Source of the DNA: RGIG7450 sp045633565
GTDB lineage: Bacteria; Bacillota; Clostridia; RUG12999
Length of the DNA stretch: 64,000 nucleotides
Assembly: GCA_045633565.1 (NCBI GenBank)
Contig: JAZQYO010000011.1
Coordinates: 62,001-126,000, forward strand
Direction of reading: 5' to 3'
Within the stretch, counting starts at the first letter, position 1, and every line of letters begins with the position of its first letter. Made by a program: the position numbers and the translations under genes. Shown one piece after another: positions 1 through 7,454 of this stretch. Below the pieces are notes generated by a model that saw only the letters and a list, made by a program, of their open reading frames with translations, did no database searches and was not told where the DNA came from.

Positions 1-374
1 TTTTTAAGACGGTCTCTTATTTTGGGGAGATTGTTCATATCAATGGGCTGCTTTCCGTTCAGTCTTACAAAATCGTCAAAAACAATTCTCTTTACATTCG
101 GGAAATCTGCCGCTTCCTTTATGATTGGCTCAAGTGCCGCCGGGTCATCGCACGCCTTATAGCATTCCCAGCCAACCTCATTTAAAGTTGTAAAAGACTT
201 GTTATACTGTCGGATATTGACATCCCAGTCAAGCGCTATCATATAGTTGTTTTTGACTCCAAGGTAAAGACACGCTTCCATCGGTGTCATACGGGAAGGT
301 CTGTTATTTCCCCATCTGTCATTAAAAATACCCTCCGGATGTCCCCACATCCAAAATTTGTCACGAAGCTTCAT
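1..374 (-). CDS. Hypothetical protein, N-terminal part only (truncated by window edge)
   Basis: Read leftwards, an ATG at 374 preceded by AAGGAGG opens a frame that stays open for 124 codons to the window edge. The visible protein begins MKLRDKFWMWGHPEGIFNDR and is rich in Trp and Asp. It contains MTPMEACLYLGVKNNYMIALDWD and later a DDFVRLNGKQPIDM stretch. I do not recognise the family with certainty. The Trp-rich start and the alternation of predicted strands and helices would suit a TIM-barrel-like enzyme, but that is a guess. It is transcribed divergently from the AraC regulator at 475, a common arrangement for a sugar-utilisation gene and its activator, so carbohydrate metabolism is the most plausible context. 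Confidence 0.65.
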   Translation of the reverse strand, partial: MKLRDKFWMWGHPEGIFNDRWGNNRPSRMTPMEACLYLGVKNNYMIALDWDVNIRQYNKSFTTLNEVGWECYKACDDPAALEPIIKEAADFPNVKRIVFDDFVRLNGKQPIDMNNLPKIRDRLK

Positions 375-474
375 TTTTGAATCCTCCTTGATTTTATTTT
401 ATCTATATGTTATAGTATAGTAAATCAACTAATGGGGCAAGTTACAATCGGATAAAAAATATGGAGATTTGAGT

Positions 475-1266
475 ATGAGTGTTTTAAACAGAGCTCTTTG
501 TAAAAATATAAACAGTTTTCAGTTGACATTGCTTTTTTTTGGACATGCAAAGGTTGACAGTAGCTGGAAAGGTAAAGTTGTAAATCCTTCCTGTTCCCGC
601 CTTTATTATGTCATCAAAGGCACTACTGTAATTACTACCGAAGGCGGCTCGTATGTCCTCTCCCCCGGAAGATGGTATCTTCTTCCGGCTGGATGTACTT
701 ATGAGTACAACTGCGAAAGAGAAATGGAGCATCTTTATTTTCACATAAAACTTTCGGGCTCGGATGGTCTTGACCAGCTTAAAAACTGCAAAACTCCCCT
801 TTGTCTTGACTCCCCCGACCTCCAGCCTCAGAATTTTTCTCCTGAATTTAAAATTATTGACGGACTTTTGCTGCACTCCAAGATTTATTCGGTTGTTCTT
901 TCAATTTTAAAAATACATAATGTCAGCATAAGCAGCAAGACCCTTTCCCCCTGTGTTATAAAAACTATTTCCTATATCAGAAAAAATCTATCAGCACAGC
1001 TTACCACCGAAAAAATTGCTGAAAATGCTTTTGTTTCAAAGAGTACACTTACAAAGCATTTCAGAAAAGAACTTAATATGTCTGTTCAGGAATATCTTTA
1101 TGACTCAATTATGTTTGAGGCCGTGCAACTTCTTACCCGAAGTTCACTTTCCATTCTGCAGATAAGTGAAAGCCTAGGGTTTTCCGACCAGTTTTATTTT
1201 TCAAGACGGTTCCATCAGAAATACGGGACATCACCACGAGAATACAAAAAGAATATGCTAATATAA
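475..1266 (+). CDS. AraC-family transcriptional regulator (cupin sensor plus HTH)
   Basis: The 263-residue product has an AraC-type layout. An N-terminal cupin-like ligand-binding half (about residues 25-110, with GGSYVLSPGRWYLLPAG) is followed by a C-terminal double helix-turn-helix from about residue 160 (LTTEKIAENAFVSKSTLTKHF, then ILQISESLGFSDQFYFSRRF and YGTSPREYK). A TTG at 469 also opens the frame, but GGAG at 463-466 is well spaced only for the ATG at 475, so that start is chosen. It probably senses a sugar-like ligand and controls the divergent gene at 1-374. Its TAA lies directly against the chromosomal half of attL, so the mobile element separates it from its native terminator. Confidence 0.85.
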   Translation: MSVLNRALCKNINSFQLTLLFFGHAKVDSSWKGKVVNPSCSRLYYVIKGTTVITTEGGSYVLSPGRWYLLPAGCTYEYNCEREMEHLYFHIKLSGSDGLDQLKNCKTPLCLDSPDLQPQNFSPEFKIIDGLLLHSKIYSVVLSILKIHNVSISSKTLSPCVIKTISYIRKNLSAQLTTEKIAENAFVSKSTLTKHFRKELNMSVQEYLYDSIMFEAVQLLTRSSLSILQISESLGFSDQFYFSRRFHQKYGTSPREYKKNMLI

Positions 1267-1303
1267 AAAAAGACCGCTTCGCGTGTTTCTCTAAGGGATG
1301 TTT
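1267..1303 (+). other. attL, left junction of the integrated element
   Basis: AAAAAGACCGC immediately follows the araC stop and is the chromosomal half-site. CTTC at 1277-1280 is shared with the right junction and should contain the crossover. GCGTGTTTCTC and GGATGTTT (1281-1303) are the element half-site. The same modules recur in inverted orientation at 26550-26587. This is expected when attB and attP are each imperfect palindromes, as for large serine recombinases. The recombinase gene ends 68 bp to the right. Confidence 0.8.
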
Positions 1304-1332
1304 AGTGAAATACTTGTAACGGTGCGGAAGTT

Positions 1333-1358
1333 GGGTGAACAGTTTAGGCTGTTCACCC
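1333..1358 (+). terminator. Rho-independent terminator just inside the left end
   Basis: GGGTGAACAG (1333-1342) and CTGTTCACCC (1349-1358) form a perfect 10-bp stem with a 6-nt loop followed by TTTTCC. It is oriented to stop rightward transcripts from araC that cross attL, so it replaces the chromosomal terminator split by the element. Confidence 0.8.
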
Positions 1359-1370
1359 TTTTCCTTTGCC

Positions 1371-3008
1371 TTAAATTTGACCTGCATTTCCTATGTGAGT
1401 GAAATATATATCGATTTGCTGTGTTGCACTTTTCGACCGTTTTTCACTTCGTTCGTGTATAACGATTTTGGATACAAAGGTCAATAATACTTCTGGTGTA
1501 AGTTCTTTGATGTGAATATACTTCTTAGCCAGTGCAATGAACTTATCCGTATTCGTTACAGAAGATTTAATTGTTTCAATTTCATCTTCCAATTCAGGTA
1601 TCCTTAATTCTACATCCTTTTGTTCTGATGTGTAGCCGCCCGACAGCATATGGAATTGGTCATCTGTAATTCGTCCCAGCACATTATCTTCATACAGTCG
1701 TTTGAACAAAGATTCCAACTCATTCTTACGCTTTTTGAGTCTTCCAAGCTCTGCTGACTTTGCCGATAATTCTTTCCGGCTTTCGGCAGAGGTTTTTTGA
1801 TTTATGAATTCTGCGAATTCTTTAGTCTTTGTTCTGGCATAGTATGTAATTCTTCTGATTTCTTCAAGAATGATTTCGTCCAGAACTGATTCCCTTATAG
1901 AATGAGGCGTGCATTGTTCTTCGCCTTTGTGTTTTCTGTACCTGCTGCATATGAAATGAAACGCTGATGGTTTTAGTGTTTTGCCTCTGACAAAGTAAAG
2001 CTTTTGTTCGCAATCTGCACAATGCAGAAGACCGCTGTACTTATTAATTCCATCCATAGAATCTCTTCTACGTTTTCCTTCTCTAACTCTGCGAACGATT
2101 TCCCAAGTATCCATATCAATGATTGCTTCATGAGTACCTTCTACACGAATCCATTCTTCTTCAGGCCTTTGTATTTTGTGCTTGTTCTTATATGAAACGG
2201 TTGTTTCTTTGAGATTTATTGTATTTCCTATATAAACCTCATTATCAAGAATTCCTGCAACTGTTCTGTCATTCCATCCGTATGGATCGGTTACATCGGT
2301 AGCAGCACCATACTTACCTGTTTTCTCATAGCTATACATCGATGGCTTGAGAATTTTTCTTTCTTTTAGGATATGGGCAATATATGTAGGACCAAGTCCG
2401 CTTGCACATAATCTGTAGATTTCTCTTACAACAGGTGCTGTTTCCTCATCAATTACGAGCTTAATCGATTTCTTGGACCCTATGGGTGTGCTTTCATCTC
2501 TTGCATAACCATAAGGTATCTGTGAGCTTACTCGTTCACCACGCTCTGCTTTCGCTTTGAAAACTGCACGAACCTTCTTTGATGTTTCCTTTGGATGCCA
2601 TTCATTAAACAGATTCATAATTGGAGCCATATCATTGCTCTCAACATTATTGGAATCATAATTGTCTTGCACAGCAATAAATCGAACATTGTATTTCGGA
2701 AATATGACATCGGTGTACATTCCTACTTGAAGATAGTTTCTGCCAAGTCTTGATAAATCCTTTGTAATGAAATTCTTGACTCTACCTTCTTCTATTAACT
2801 TCATCCCTTTCTGAAAATCAGGTCGGTCGAAGTTTGTTCCTGTGAAGCCATCATCAATCAGCCATACTAAATTATCAAAGTTATAGTCCTGAGCAGCTTT
2901 TAAGACAATCTTTTTCTGATTCTCAATACTGTTGCTGTCGCCTTCAAGGGCATCCTCTCGTGATAATCTGCAATATAATAGTGTTAAATCATAATCTTGG
3001 TTTGACAT
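1371..3008 (-). CDS. Large serine recombinase (TnpX/TndX-type integrase)
   Basis: This 545-residue protein integrates and excises the element by serine-mediated strand exchange. The resolvase-like catalytic domain begins with YCRLS, putting the nucleophile at Ser16, and continues with DDGFTGTNFDRP (52-63) and SRLGRN (86-91). A recombinase DNA-binding domain follows (about 165-290). A zinc ribbon has Cys330, Cys333, Cys354 and Cys366, and a Glu/Lys-rich coiled coil lies after residue 400. Length and order match the Tn4451 TnpX and Tn5397 TndX group. The ATG at 3008 has GGAGG upstream at good spacing. It lies in a two-gene unit downstream of the TnpW-like gene. Its attachment sites are the palindromic junctions at both element ends. 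Confidence 0.95.
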   Translation of the reverse strand: MSNQDYDLTLLYCRLSREDALEGDSNSIENQKKIVLKAAQDYNFDNLVWLIDDGFTGTNFDRPDFQKGMKLIEEGRVKNFITKDLSRLGRNYLQVGMYTDVIFPKYNVRFIAVQDNYDSNNVESNDMAPIMNLFNEWHPKETSKKVRAVFKAKAERGERVSSQIPYGYARDESTPIGSKKSIKLVIDEETAPVVREIYRLCASGLGPTYIAHILKERKILKPSMYSYEKTGKYGAATDVTDPYGWNDRTVAGILDNEVYIGNTINLKETTVSYKNKHKIQRPEEEWIRVEGTHEAIIDMDTWEIVRRVREGKRRRDSMDGINKYSGLLHCADCEQKLYFVRGKTLKPSAFHFICSRYRKHKGEEQCTPHSIRESVLDEIILEEIRRITYYARTKTKEFAEFINQKTSAESRKELSAKSAELGRLKKRKNELESLFKRLYEDNVLGRITDDQFHMLSGGYTSEQKDVELRIPELEDEIETIKSSVTNTDKFIALAKKYIHIKELTPEVLLTFVSKIVIHERSEKRSKSATQQIDIYFTHIGNAGQI

Positions 3009-3031
3009 TATTCTTAACCTCCTTCAAAGTC

Positions 3032-3093
3032 AAACCGATTGAGAGTATTGTGAGTAGAAATTTCACAACCACACAATACCCTAAACCGATTGA
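3032..3093. repeat. Direct repeats flanking an inverted repeat between tnpW-like and recombinase genes
   Basis: AAACCGATTGA occurs at 3032-3042 and again at 3083-3093. Between them GTATTGTG (3045-3052) and CACAATAC (3072-3079) form an inverted repeat. The set sits immediately upstream of the recombinase ribosome-binding site. It could be an operator or a leader structure controlling recombinase expression. Confidence 0.6.
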
Positions 3094-3106
3094 AAAGTCC
3101 AGACTT

Positions 3107-3379
3107 TTAGGAGACTTTGTCTATATTATCCTGAATATCTATTGTTATCAATCTTCGTATGTGATCCTCAACTTTTTTCTTTGAGTTCATATCAAAGATT
3201 GAATTTACAATATAATTCATATTACCGACATGAGTTTTCCTTGTTTTTACCATTTCGTTATCTGTGATACTATATGAATATCTACGTCTAACCGATGTGG
3301 CAATTTCAGGATTGTATTCTCTGTCTATATCTATAGCAAAGTCTTCATTAAAGTCCATAGGTATTTCTTTCTTATTCAT
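3107..3379 (-). CDS. Small TnpW-like protein upstream of the serine recombinase
   Basis: A 90-residue protein with ATG at 3379 and a clear AAAGGAG. The C-terminal half (VKTRKTHVGNMNYIVNSIFD, then KKVEDHIRRLI) resembles the short transposon-encoded TnpW family found in Tn4451-like elements, which ends in a similar 'DKI.RLI' helix. The N-terminal 35 residues are acidic and have no recognised domain. Its biochemical role is unknown in the family. Placement immediately before the recombinase suggests a helper or regulator of recombination or excision. The family call rests on motif memory, not alignment. Confidence 0.55.
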   Translation of the reverse strand: MNKKEIPMDFNEDFAIDIDREYNPEIATSVRRRYSYSITDNEMVKTRKTHVGNMNYIVNSIFDMNSKKKVEDHIRRLITIDIQDNIDKVS

Positions 3380-3667
3380 AAAAATTCTCCTTTCGGATTA
3401 ATGATTAATATTAAATACTTTTATTGCCTTAACGAAGCTCCTTTCTATAGATTTTTGACCGCCTTTTAAAATATAGGCAATAAGCGTGTATTCACTAAAC
3501 TTTGCACTTGCCTCCGATTACATTTCCTGAGCCTCGGTCCTGCTCGACCATAACCCCGTATTTGCAAACAGTTAAATCGCTCGTCCTCAAAAGAGGAGTC
3601 TTGGCGCTCGCTGTGTTGTATAACTCACCGTGCAAGCTATTAAATTTTCAAGGTTCAAATTCCACGA
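3380..3667. other. Intergenic region between divergent recombinase unit and DUF6076 gene
   Basis: About 290 bp without a supported gene. The frame open at 3502-3777 lacks a start with a ribosome-binding site and runs through the promoter at 3668-3696. A short CCTC-AAAA-GAGG hairpin lies near 3575-3590. I see nothing else definable. Confidence 0.5.
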
Positions 3668-3696
3668 TTGACATTTTTATTTATATCGTGTATAAT
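3668..3696 (+). promoter_or_regulatory. Consensus sigma-A promoter for the DUF6076 gene
   Basis: TTGACA at 3668-3673, a 17-nt spacer and TATAAT at 3691-3696 match the housekeeping consensus exactly. The leader to the ATG at 3802 is about 100 nt. Confidence 0.85.
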
Positions 3697-3801
3697 TTGT
3701 TGTGTGGCTATTCTAACATATCGGAAGAACTGCGTCAACCAATTTTGCCGCCATTTTCAAAAGTAGTGGAATTATAAAATATGTATCGTGGAAGTGATTA
3801 T

Positions 3802-4887
3802 ATGGCAAGTATAAAAAGTTTAGCTGAAAAACCATTTGATTTTGGATATATAACGGCACAATTTTATAAAGATTATGTCATTATCGGAAAAGAAAAGGTT
3901 TCGCTTGGTCAGATTTCAACTGAAATTCTGGAATTATCGGATGACCAGCTTGATGAATTAAAAACAGTATTGGCAGATTTGAGGAAAGCTTTTCTGGAAA
4001 AACTATACGGGGAATACGAATCAAATTTAATGATTATATCATCATGCAGTTTTGATGGCTTTGCTCCATATCTAAGCAAAGCATTAGATGTTATCCTTAG
4101 CCTGCCTTTATATGACCGCTTTGAATTTGATAAAAGAAGATATATATCGGAGTTTAGGGAAATATATGAAACTTATCCCAAAAGAGAGAGCAGAAGCATA
4201 TTAAACAGAATTATAGTAGGCTTGTTATCAATCAATGATGAAATACTGATTTTTAAAATATATGCATCTGCATTTGTTGATTTATATATAGAAAATGTTG
4301 CCGCAAGAACTCCTACGCATTTTGCACACGCAATATATCAGTTTCTGAATAATAGCGAATTACAGCAAAATCTTGAATCTCTTATCCCAAAATATCCTGC
4401 AATTACATTTAAAGCAGAAATGCCGGCAAATATTGAATATGTCACTTGCCCTGATCCTGATTGTGTAGAAAATTATATTTTGGCAGAAAGAGTGATTTTT
4501 AGGTCTCTTGGTGGCTTTTTAAATTCAGACCTATTCAGAGGATTAAATGTTAAGCATTCACCAAAAAGATGTCATAATTGCAAACGATTTTTTCTTTTGC
4601 CAACCGGTCATGATACCCACTATTGCAACAGAGTGGCTCCTAACGATCCAAAAGGCAGAATATGCAGTAAAGTAGGTCCTCATAAAAAAGAAAACTCAGA
4701 CGAATTCAGGTCTCCTATAAAAAAAGAATATGATAGAGCCTATGACCGATTAGCCAAGCGGAAATCAAATGGATTGGAGTATCCTGAGTGGCTTGAAAAG
4801 ATTACATTAGCTATGGATATTAAAGATCGCGGCGAGTCCGGAGAAATTTCACTCGATGAAGCAATCAGGTTACTGAAAGAAATATAA
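3802..4887 (+). CDS. DUF6076-type protein with C-terminal zinc-binding motif
   Basis: A 361-residue soluble protein of unknown function. The N-terminal two thirds are helical with no known catalytic motif. The C-terminal part has CHNCKRFFLLPTGHDTHYCN and then RICSKVG, a Cys/His set typical of the DUF6076 family found in Firmicutes and their mobile elements. An ATG at 3781 is in frame, but GGAAGTGAT at 3790-3798 serves the ATG at 3802, so that start is preferred. It is monocistronic, behind a perfect promoter, and ends at a palindromic terminator shared with the convergent gene. The metal-binding tail suggests nucleic-acid or protein binding, which is an inference. Confidence 0.7.
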   Translation: MASIKSLAEKPFDFGYITAQFYKDYVIIGKEKVSLGQISTEILELSDDQLDELKTVLADLRKAFLEKLYGEYESNLMIISSCSFDGFAPYLSKALDVILSLPLYDRFEFDKRRYISEFREIYETYPKRESRSILNRIIVGLLSINDEILIFKIYASAFVDLYIENVAARTPTHFAHAIYQFLNNSELQQNLESLIPKYPAITFKAEMPANIEYVTCPDPDCVENYILAERVIFRSLGGFLNSDLFRGLNVKHSPKRCHNCKRFFLLPTGHDTHYCNRVAPNDPKGRICSKVGPHKKENSDEFRSPIKKEYDRAYDRLAKRKSNGLEYPEWLEKITLAMDIKDRGESGEISLDEAIRLLKEI

Positions 4888-4895
4888 GATATAAC

Positions 4896-4933
4896 AATGG
4901 CGGTATGTTCGAGATCTCGAGCATACCGCCATT
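4896..4933. terminator. Bidirectional terminator between convergent genes
   Basis: AATGGCGGTATG (4896-4907) pairs with CATACCGCCATT (4922-4933). The inner TCGAGATCTCGA extends the palindrome, giving an almost continuous hairpin between the stop codons of the two converging genes. Confidence 0.8.
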
Positions 4934-4946
4934 TAAGTTGTTCATT

Positions 4947-5501
4947 TTATTCCATTGTTCCGACCATTTTATTTATATCGCCATCCGAGTCTACGATGAT
5001 GGTTTGGGGTTTGCTTGGAGCCACATAGCCGAAGCCTTCGATGTAGGCTTTATTTTTTTCTTCTATGATTTCATTTCGTATCTTCATTTCCTCGTCGGTG
5101 AGGTAGCAGGTGTCTTTTGCCATAATTTCGTCATTCGGATTTATGGGTTCTGCCGGATTCTTTTCCCATTTTGCATACAAGACATCAGGTTTTGTGAATT
5201 TGAATGTCGTTACCTGATTCTGTTTTGTTCTCGGATCGGAGAACCATCCCTTGAATGTGTATCCGTATTTTGTCGGGGCGTAACTTTCAAGGCTGATGCT
5301 TTCGCCATATCTTTTAGTTATTGGCCTGATAAAGCTCCCGCCATCCGATGCGAATTGCAAGGTTACATTTCCGAAGAATCCGATTTCGCTATCGCTATCG
5401 TATATTAGCTCATTCCGATGCCATTGCCAAGGTGCAGCCGATGCCGTTTGGGTCAGCAGTATGGTTACTGCCATTGCCGTACACAATACTTTTTTCTTCA
5501 T
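4947..5501 (-). CDS. Secreted protein with an InlB/Listeria-Bacteroides repeat
   Basis: 184 residues. A Sec signal peptide (MKKKVLCTAMAVTILLTQTASAA, cleavage probably after ASA) is followed by one InlB B-repeat-like unit (YGESISLESYAPTKYGYTF, KGWFSDP, ending in VLYAKWEKN). That unit is a small beta-grasp fold found in Gram-positive surface and secreted proteins. There is no LPXTG motif or second membrane segment, so the product is probably released or held by partners. The acidic C-terminal 60 residues (DEEMKIRNEIIEEKNKAY) have no recognised fold. ATG at 5501 has AGGAGATG. The 62-bp leader repeat lies just upstream. It is unusual cargo on a small mobilisable element. Confidence 0.75.
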   Translation of the reverse strand: MKKKVLCTAMAVTILLTQTASAAPWQWHRNELIYDSDSEIGFFGNVTLQFASDGGSFIRPITKRYGESISLESYAPTKYGYTFKGWFSDPRTKQNQVTTFKFTKPDVLYAKWEKNPAEPINPNDEIMAKDTCYLTDEEMKIRNEIIEEKNKAYIEGFGYVAPSKPQTIIVDSDGDINKMVGTME

Positions 5502-5520
5502 AATCTTTCATCTCCTAAAA

Positions 5521-5582
5521 TTGTATTTACCTTTCGGCAACACAAACATACCACAGAAGATGGCATAAGTCTACGAAGGAAT
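5521..5582 (-). repeat. Recurrent leader motif, copy 1
   Basis: These 62 bp match 56171-56232 with a single mismatch (G/T), although that copy lies outside the element. The core TACCACAGAAGA and CTACGAAGGA recur more diverged at 13466-13504 and 21417-21455. All four copies lie in the same orientation, reading leftwards. Three of them precede leftward genes. Confidence 0.8.
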
Positions 5583-5619
5583 ATATTTTTTGCTTCTTTT
5601 ATACGATAGTGATTAATCC

Positions 5620-7452
5620 CTATATATTGCTCTCATAAGTCTCTACATTAACAAACTCTTTGATGGCACGGTATAGCGGACCAACATGTTTATAACTTTG
5701 GGGGCCTTTTTCTCTTGATATTTTTTCACGAGTTTTAGCTGTTGTTATATAGAGATTTCTCTTTGCTCGTGATATCGCTACGAAAAAGGCACTTGCATCT
5801 TCCGTAGAGATATCTCTATTACTAGCAAAAAACGCACCATCCTCGATTCCCCCTACAAATACGGTATCATATTCAAGTCCTTTGCTCTTATGTATTGTCA
5901 TCGCAGGAATAGACATTTCTCCTTTGAAACTACTTAATGCCTTCACCCAATCATTATATTGCAAATATTCTTCCCATAATAAGTGACATAACTTTTCAAT
6001 ATTTTCTTCAAAAAAGTCACCATTCTCATATTGAGGGTATATATCTTTGTACGCCTTTTCGCCTAGGTAAGAAAAAATGCTATCAATGACTTTGCGCAAT
6101 TCTAAAATTGTTCCCGACGATGTAATTGAATTCATACTCCTATTTAAACTCTGCAAATACGACTCTAGTTTTAGATATTGACTATTCACTTTCTCAACAT
6201 CATCTATATCTATACCTCGAACAAGCAAATCTATTTCTTGAATATACATATACGCATCCGAATCCGTTGTGGATATAGCGCATAATAGCATTGCTAAAAT
6301 TAAGTTAACAACATCTTCCTTCAACAAGTCTTGGTATACCACCTCATTTCTTAGCTTAATTCCATTTTTAAATTCGAAATCTAACAAGCCGTCCAAATAT
6401 TCGTGTATTGATCTTTTAACCAAAACACAAATTTCTCGTGGCTCTACACCAGAGTTTAACAATTCAAGTATCTTGTTTTTGATAAAGGACTGTTCTCCAT
6501 CTTCATCATCAAATATAGCAAGAGTAGAAGTTCCTTCAACAGATTCATACTTTGTGCCGGGAATTATATCAATTTCCTTTTCATTCAAAGTGGTATATAA
6601 AGCCTTTTGCAAGGACAATAATTTGGGGGCTGAACGATGGTTCATTATCATTGTTTTGCATGTTGCTTCAAAGTCCTGTACATATTTTTGTGATACATCA
6701 GGCATCGCACCAGCCCAAAGCATTATTCTTTGTTTTTGGTCACCGACAGCAGTTATAATCGCATCTGTTCCTTTAAAACATGTTTGAACAAATTCATACT
6801 GTAAACTTGTCGTGTCCTGAAACTCATCCAAAAACACATGGCTATATGTTTTTTGCAATGATTTAAGAATATAGTTGTTATTTTTTAAAATATATATGGC
6901 AAACCTTGAAATTAAATTAAAATTCAAAGCCGGTTCAAAATCGCCCATCCCTTTCGTCATAATATCAATTACTTGAGCAGGGTGTTGTGGTTTGGAATCT
7001 TGTGAGTTCAATCTTGGTTGCACAAATCCTGCAAGTTGATACGCCTCAGTCAGCAAACGATTGTCTGTATCAACTCTATAATCTTTATTCGGTCTAAACC
7101 TATCAGGTAGCGCCATTATAAAATGATCAAGTATTTCCTTGCAAAATTTATCAAAAGTGTAAGAATCTAATCTAGATGCTAATTCTTGGCCACACCTCTG
7201 TTTAACTCGTTCACCCAAATTCGAGGCAGAATCTTTTTTAAAGGAGACTGCAAGAATTCTTTTGGGATATGGACAAGTGTTTGTTTGTAAAAGATAACAA
7301 GCTCTTTGAGCCAACAATTCTGTTTTCCCTGCACCAGGGCCTGCTATAACTAATGTGTTATAATCACTTTTTACCACATCCATGGCAGCATCTTCTAACA
7401 CGATATTCTCAGGCATCCACTTTGTTTGCGACTTTAGAATGGTTATACTCAT
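5620..7452 (-). CDS. gajB: UvrD/Rep-like superfamily 1 helicase, Gabija GajB-like
   Basis: A 610-residue SF1A helicase. Motif I is AGPGAGKT (37-44), motif II is DEFQDT (208-213), motif III region is AVGDQKQRIMLWAG, motif V is MTIHKSKGLEYD (about 515) and motif VI is VAISRAKRNLY (about 560). Its ATG lies 2 nt after the stop of the OLD-family nuclease gene. A class 2 OLD nuclease directly followed by a UvrD-like helicase is the signature of Gabija, an anti-phage system in which the helicase partner responds to phage DNA. Many GajB proteins are nearer 500 residues, so this is a large variant. It is the last gene of the seven-gene defence operon. Confidence 0.75.
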   Translation of the reverse strand: MSITILKSQTKWMPENIVLEDAAMDVVKSDYNTLVIAGPGAGKTELLAQRACYLLQTNTCPYPKRILAVSFKKDSASNLGERVKQRCGQELASRLDSYTFDKFCKEILDHFIMALPDRFRPNKDYRVDTDNRLLTEAYQLAGFVQPRLNSQDSKPQHPAQVIDIMTKGMGDFEPALNFNLISRFAIYILKNNNYILKSLQKTYSHVFLDEFQDTTSLQYEFVQTCFKGTDAIITAVGDQKQRIMLWAGAMPDVSQKYVQDFEATCKTMIMNHRSAPKLLSLQKALYTTLNEKEIDIIPGTKYESVEGTSTLAIFDDEDGEQSFIKNKILELLNSGVEPREICVLVKRSIHEYLDGLLDFEFKNGIKLRNEVVYQDLLKEDVVNLILAMLLCAISTTDSDAYMYIQEIDLLVRGIDIDDVEKVNSQYLKLESYLQSLNRSMNSITSSGTILELRKVIDSIFSYLGEKAYKDIYPQYENGDFFEENIEKLCHLLWEEYLQYNDWVKALSSFKGEMSIPAMTIHKSKGLEYDTVFVGGIEDGAFFASNRDISTEDASAFFVAISRAKRNLYITTAKTREKISREKGPQSYKHVGPLYRAIKEFVNVETYESNI

Positions 7453-7454
7453 AG

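Noticed and set aside
484..876. Reverse-strand open frame inside the AraC gene
   Set aside because: It lies fully within a convincing AraC coding region, lacks a ribosome-binding site and resembles no protein. A shadow frame.
1267..1303. Terminal inverted repeats of a DDE transposon
   Set aside because: The repeats at the two ends are inverted, but the outer arms rejoin into a perfect terminator and the inner arms into a palindrome around a shared 4-bp core. There is no target-site duplication or DDE transposase. Serine-recombinase att sites explain all of this better.
3645..3667. tRNA-like T-arm (GGTTCAAATTCC)
   Set aside because: No acceptor, D or anticodon arms can be folded around it. 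A chance match.
3502..3777. Open frame of 91 codons on the + strand
   Set aside because: No ribosome-binding site, it runs through a consensus promoter, and the composition is unlike a protein. Treated as noncoding.
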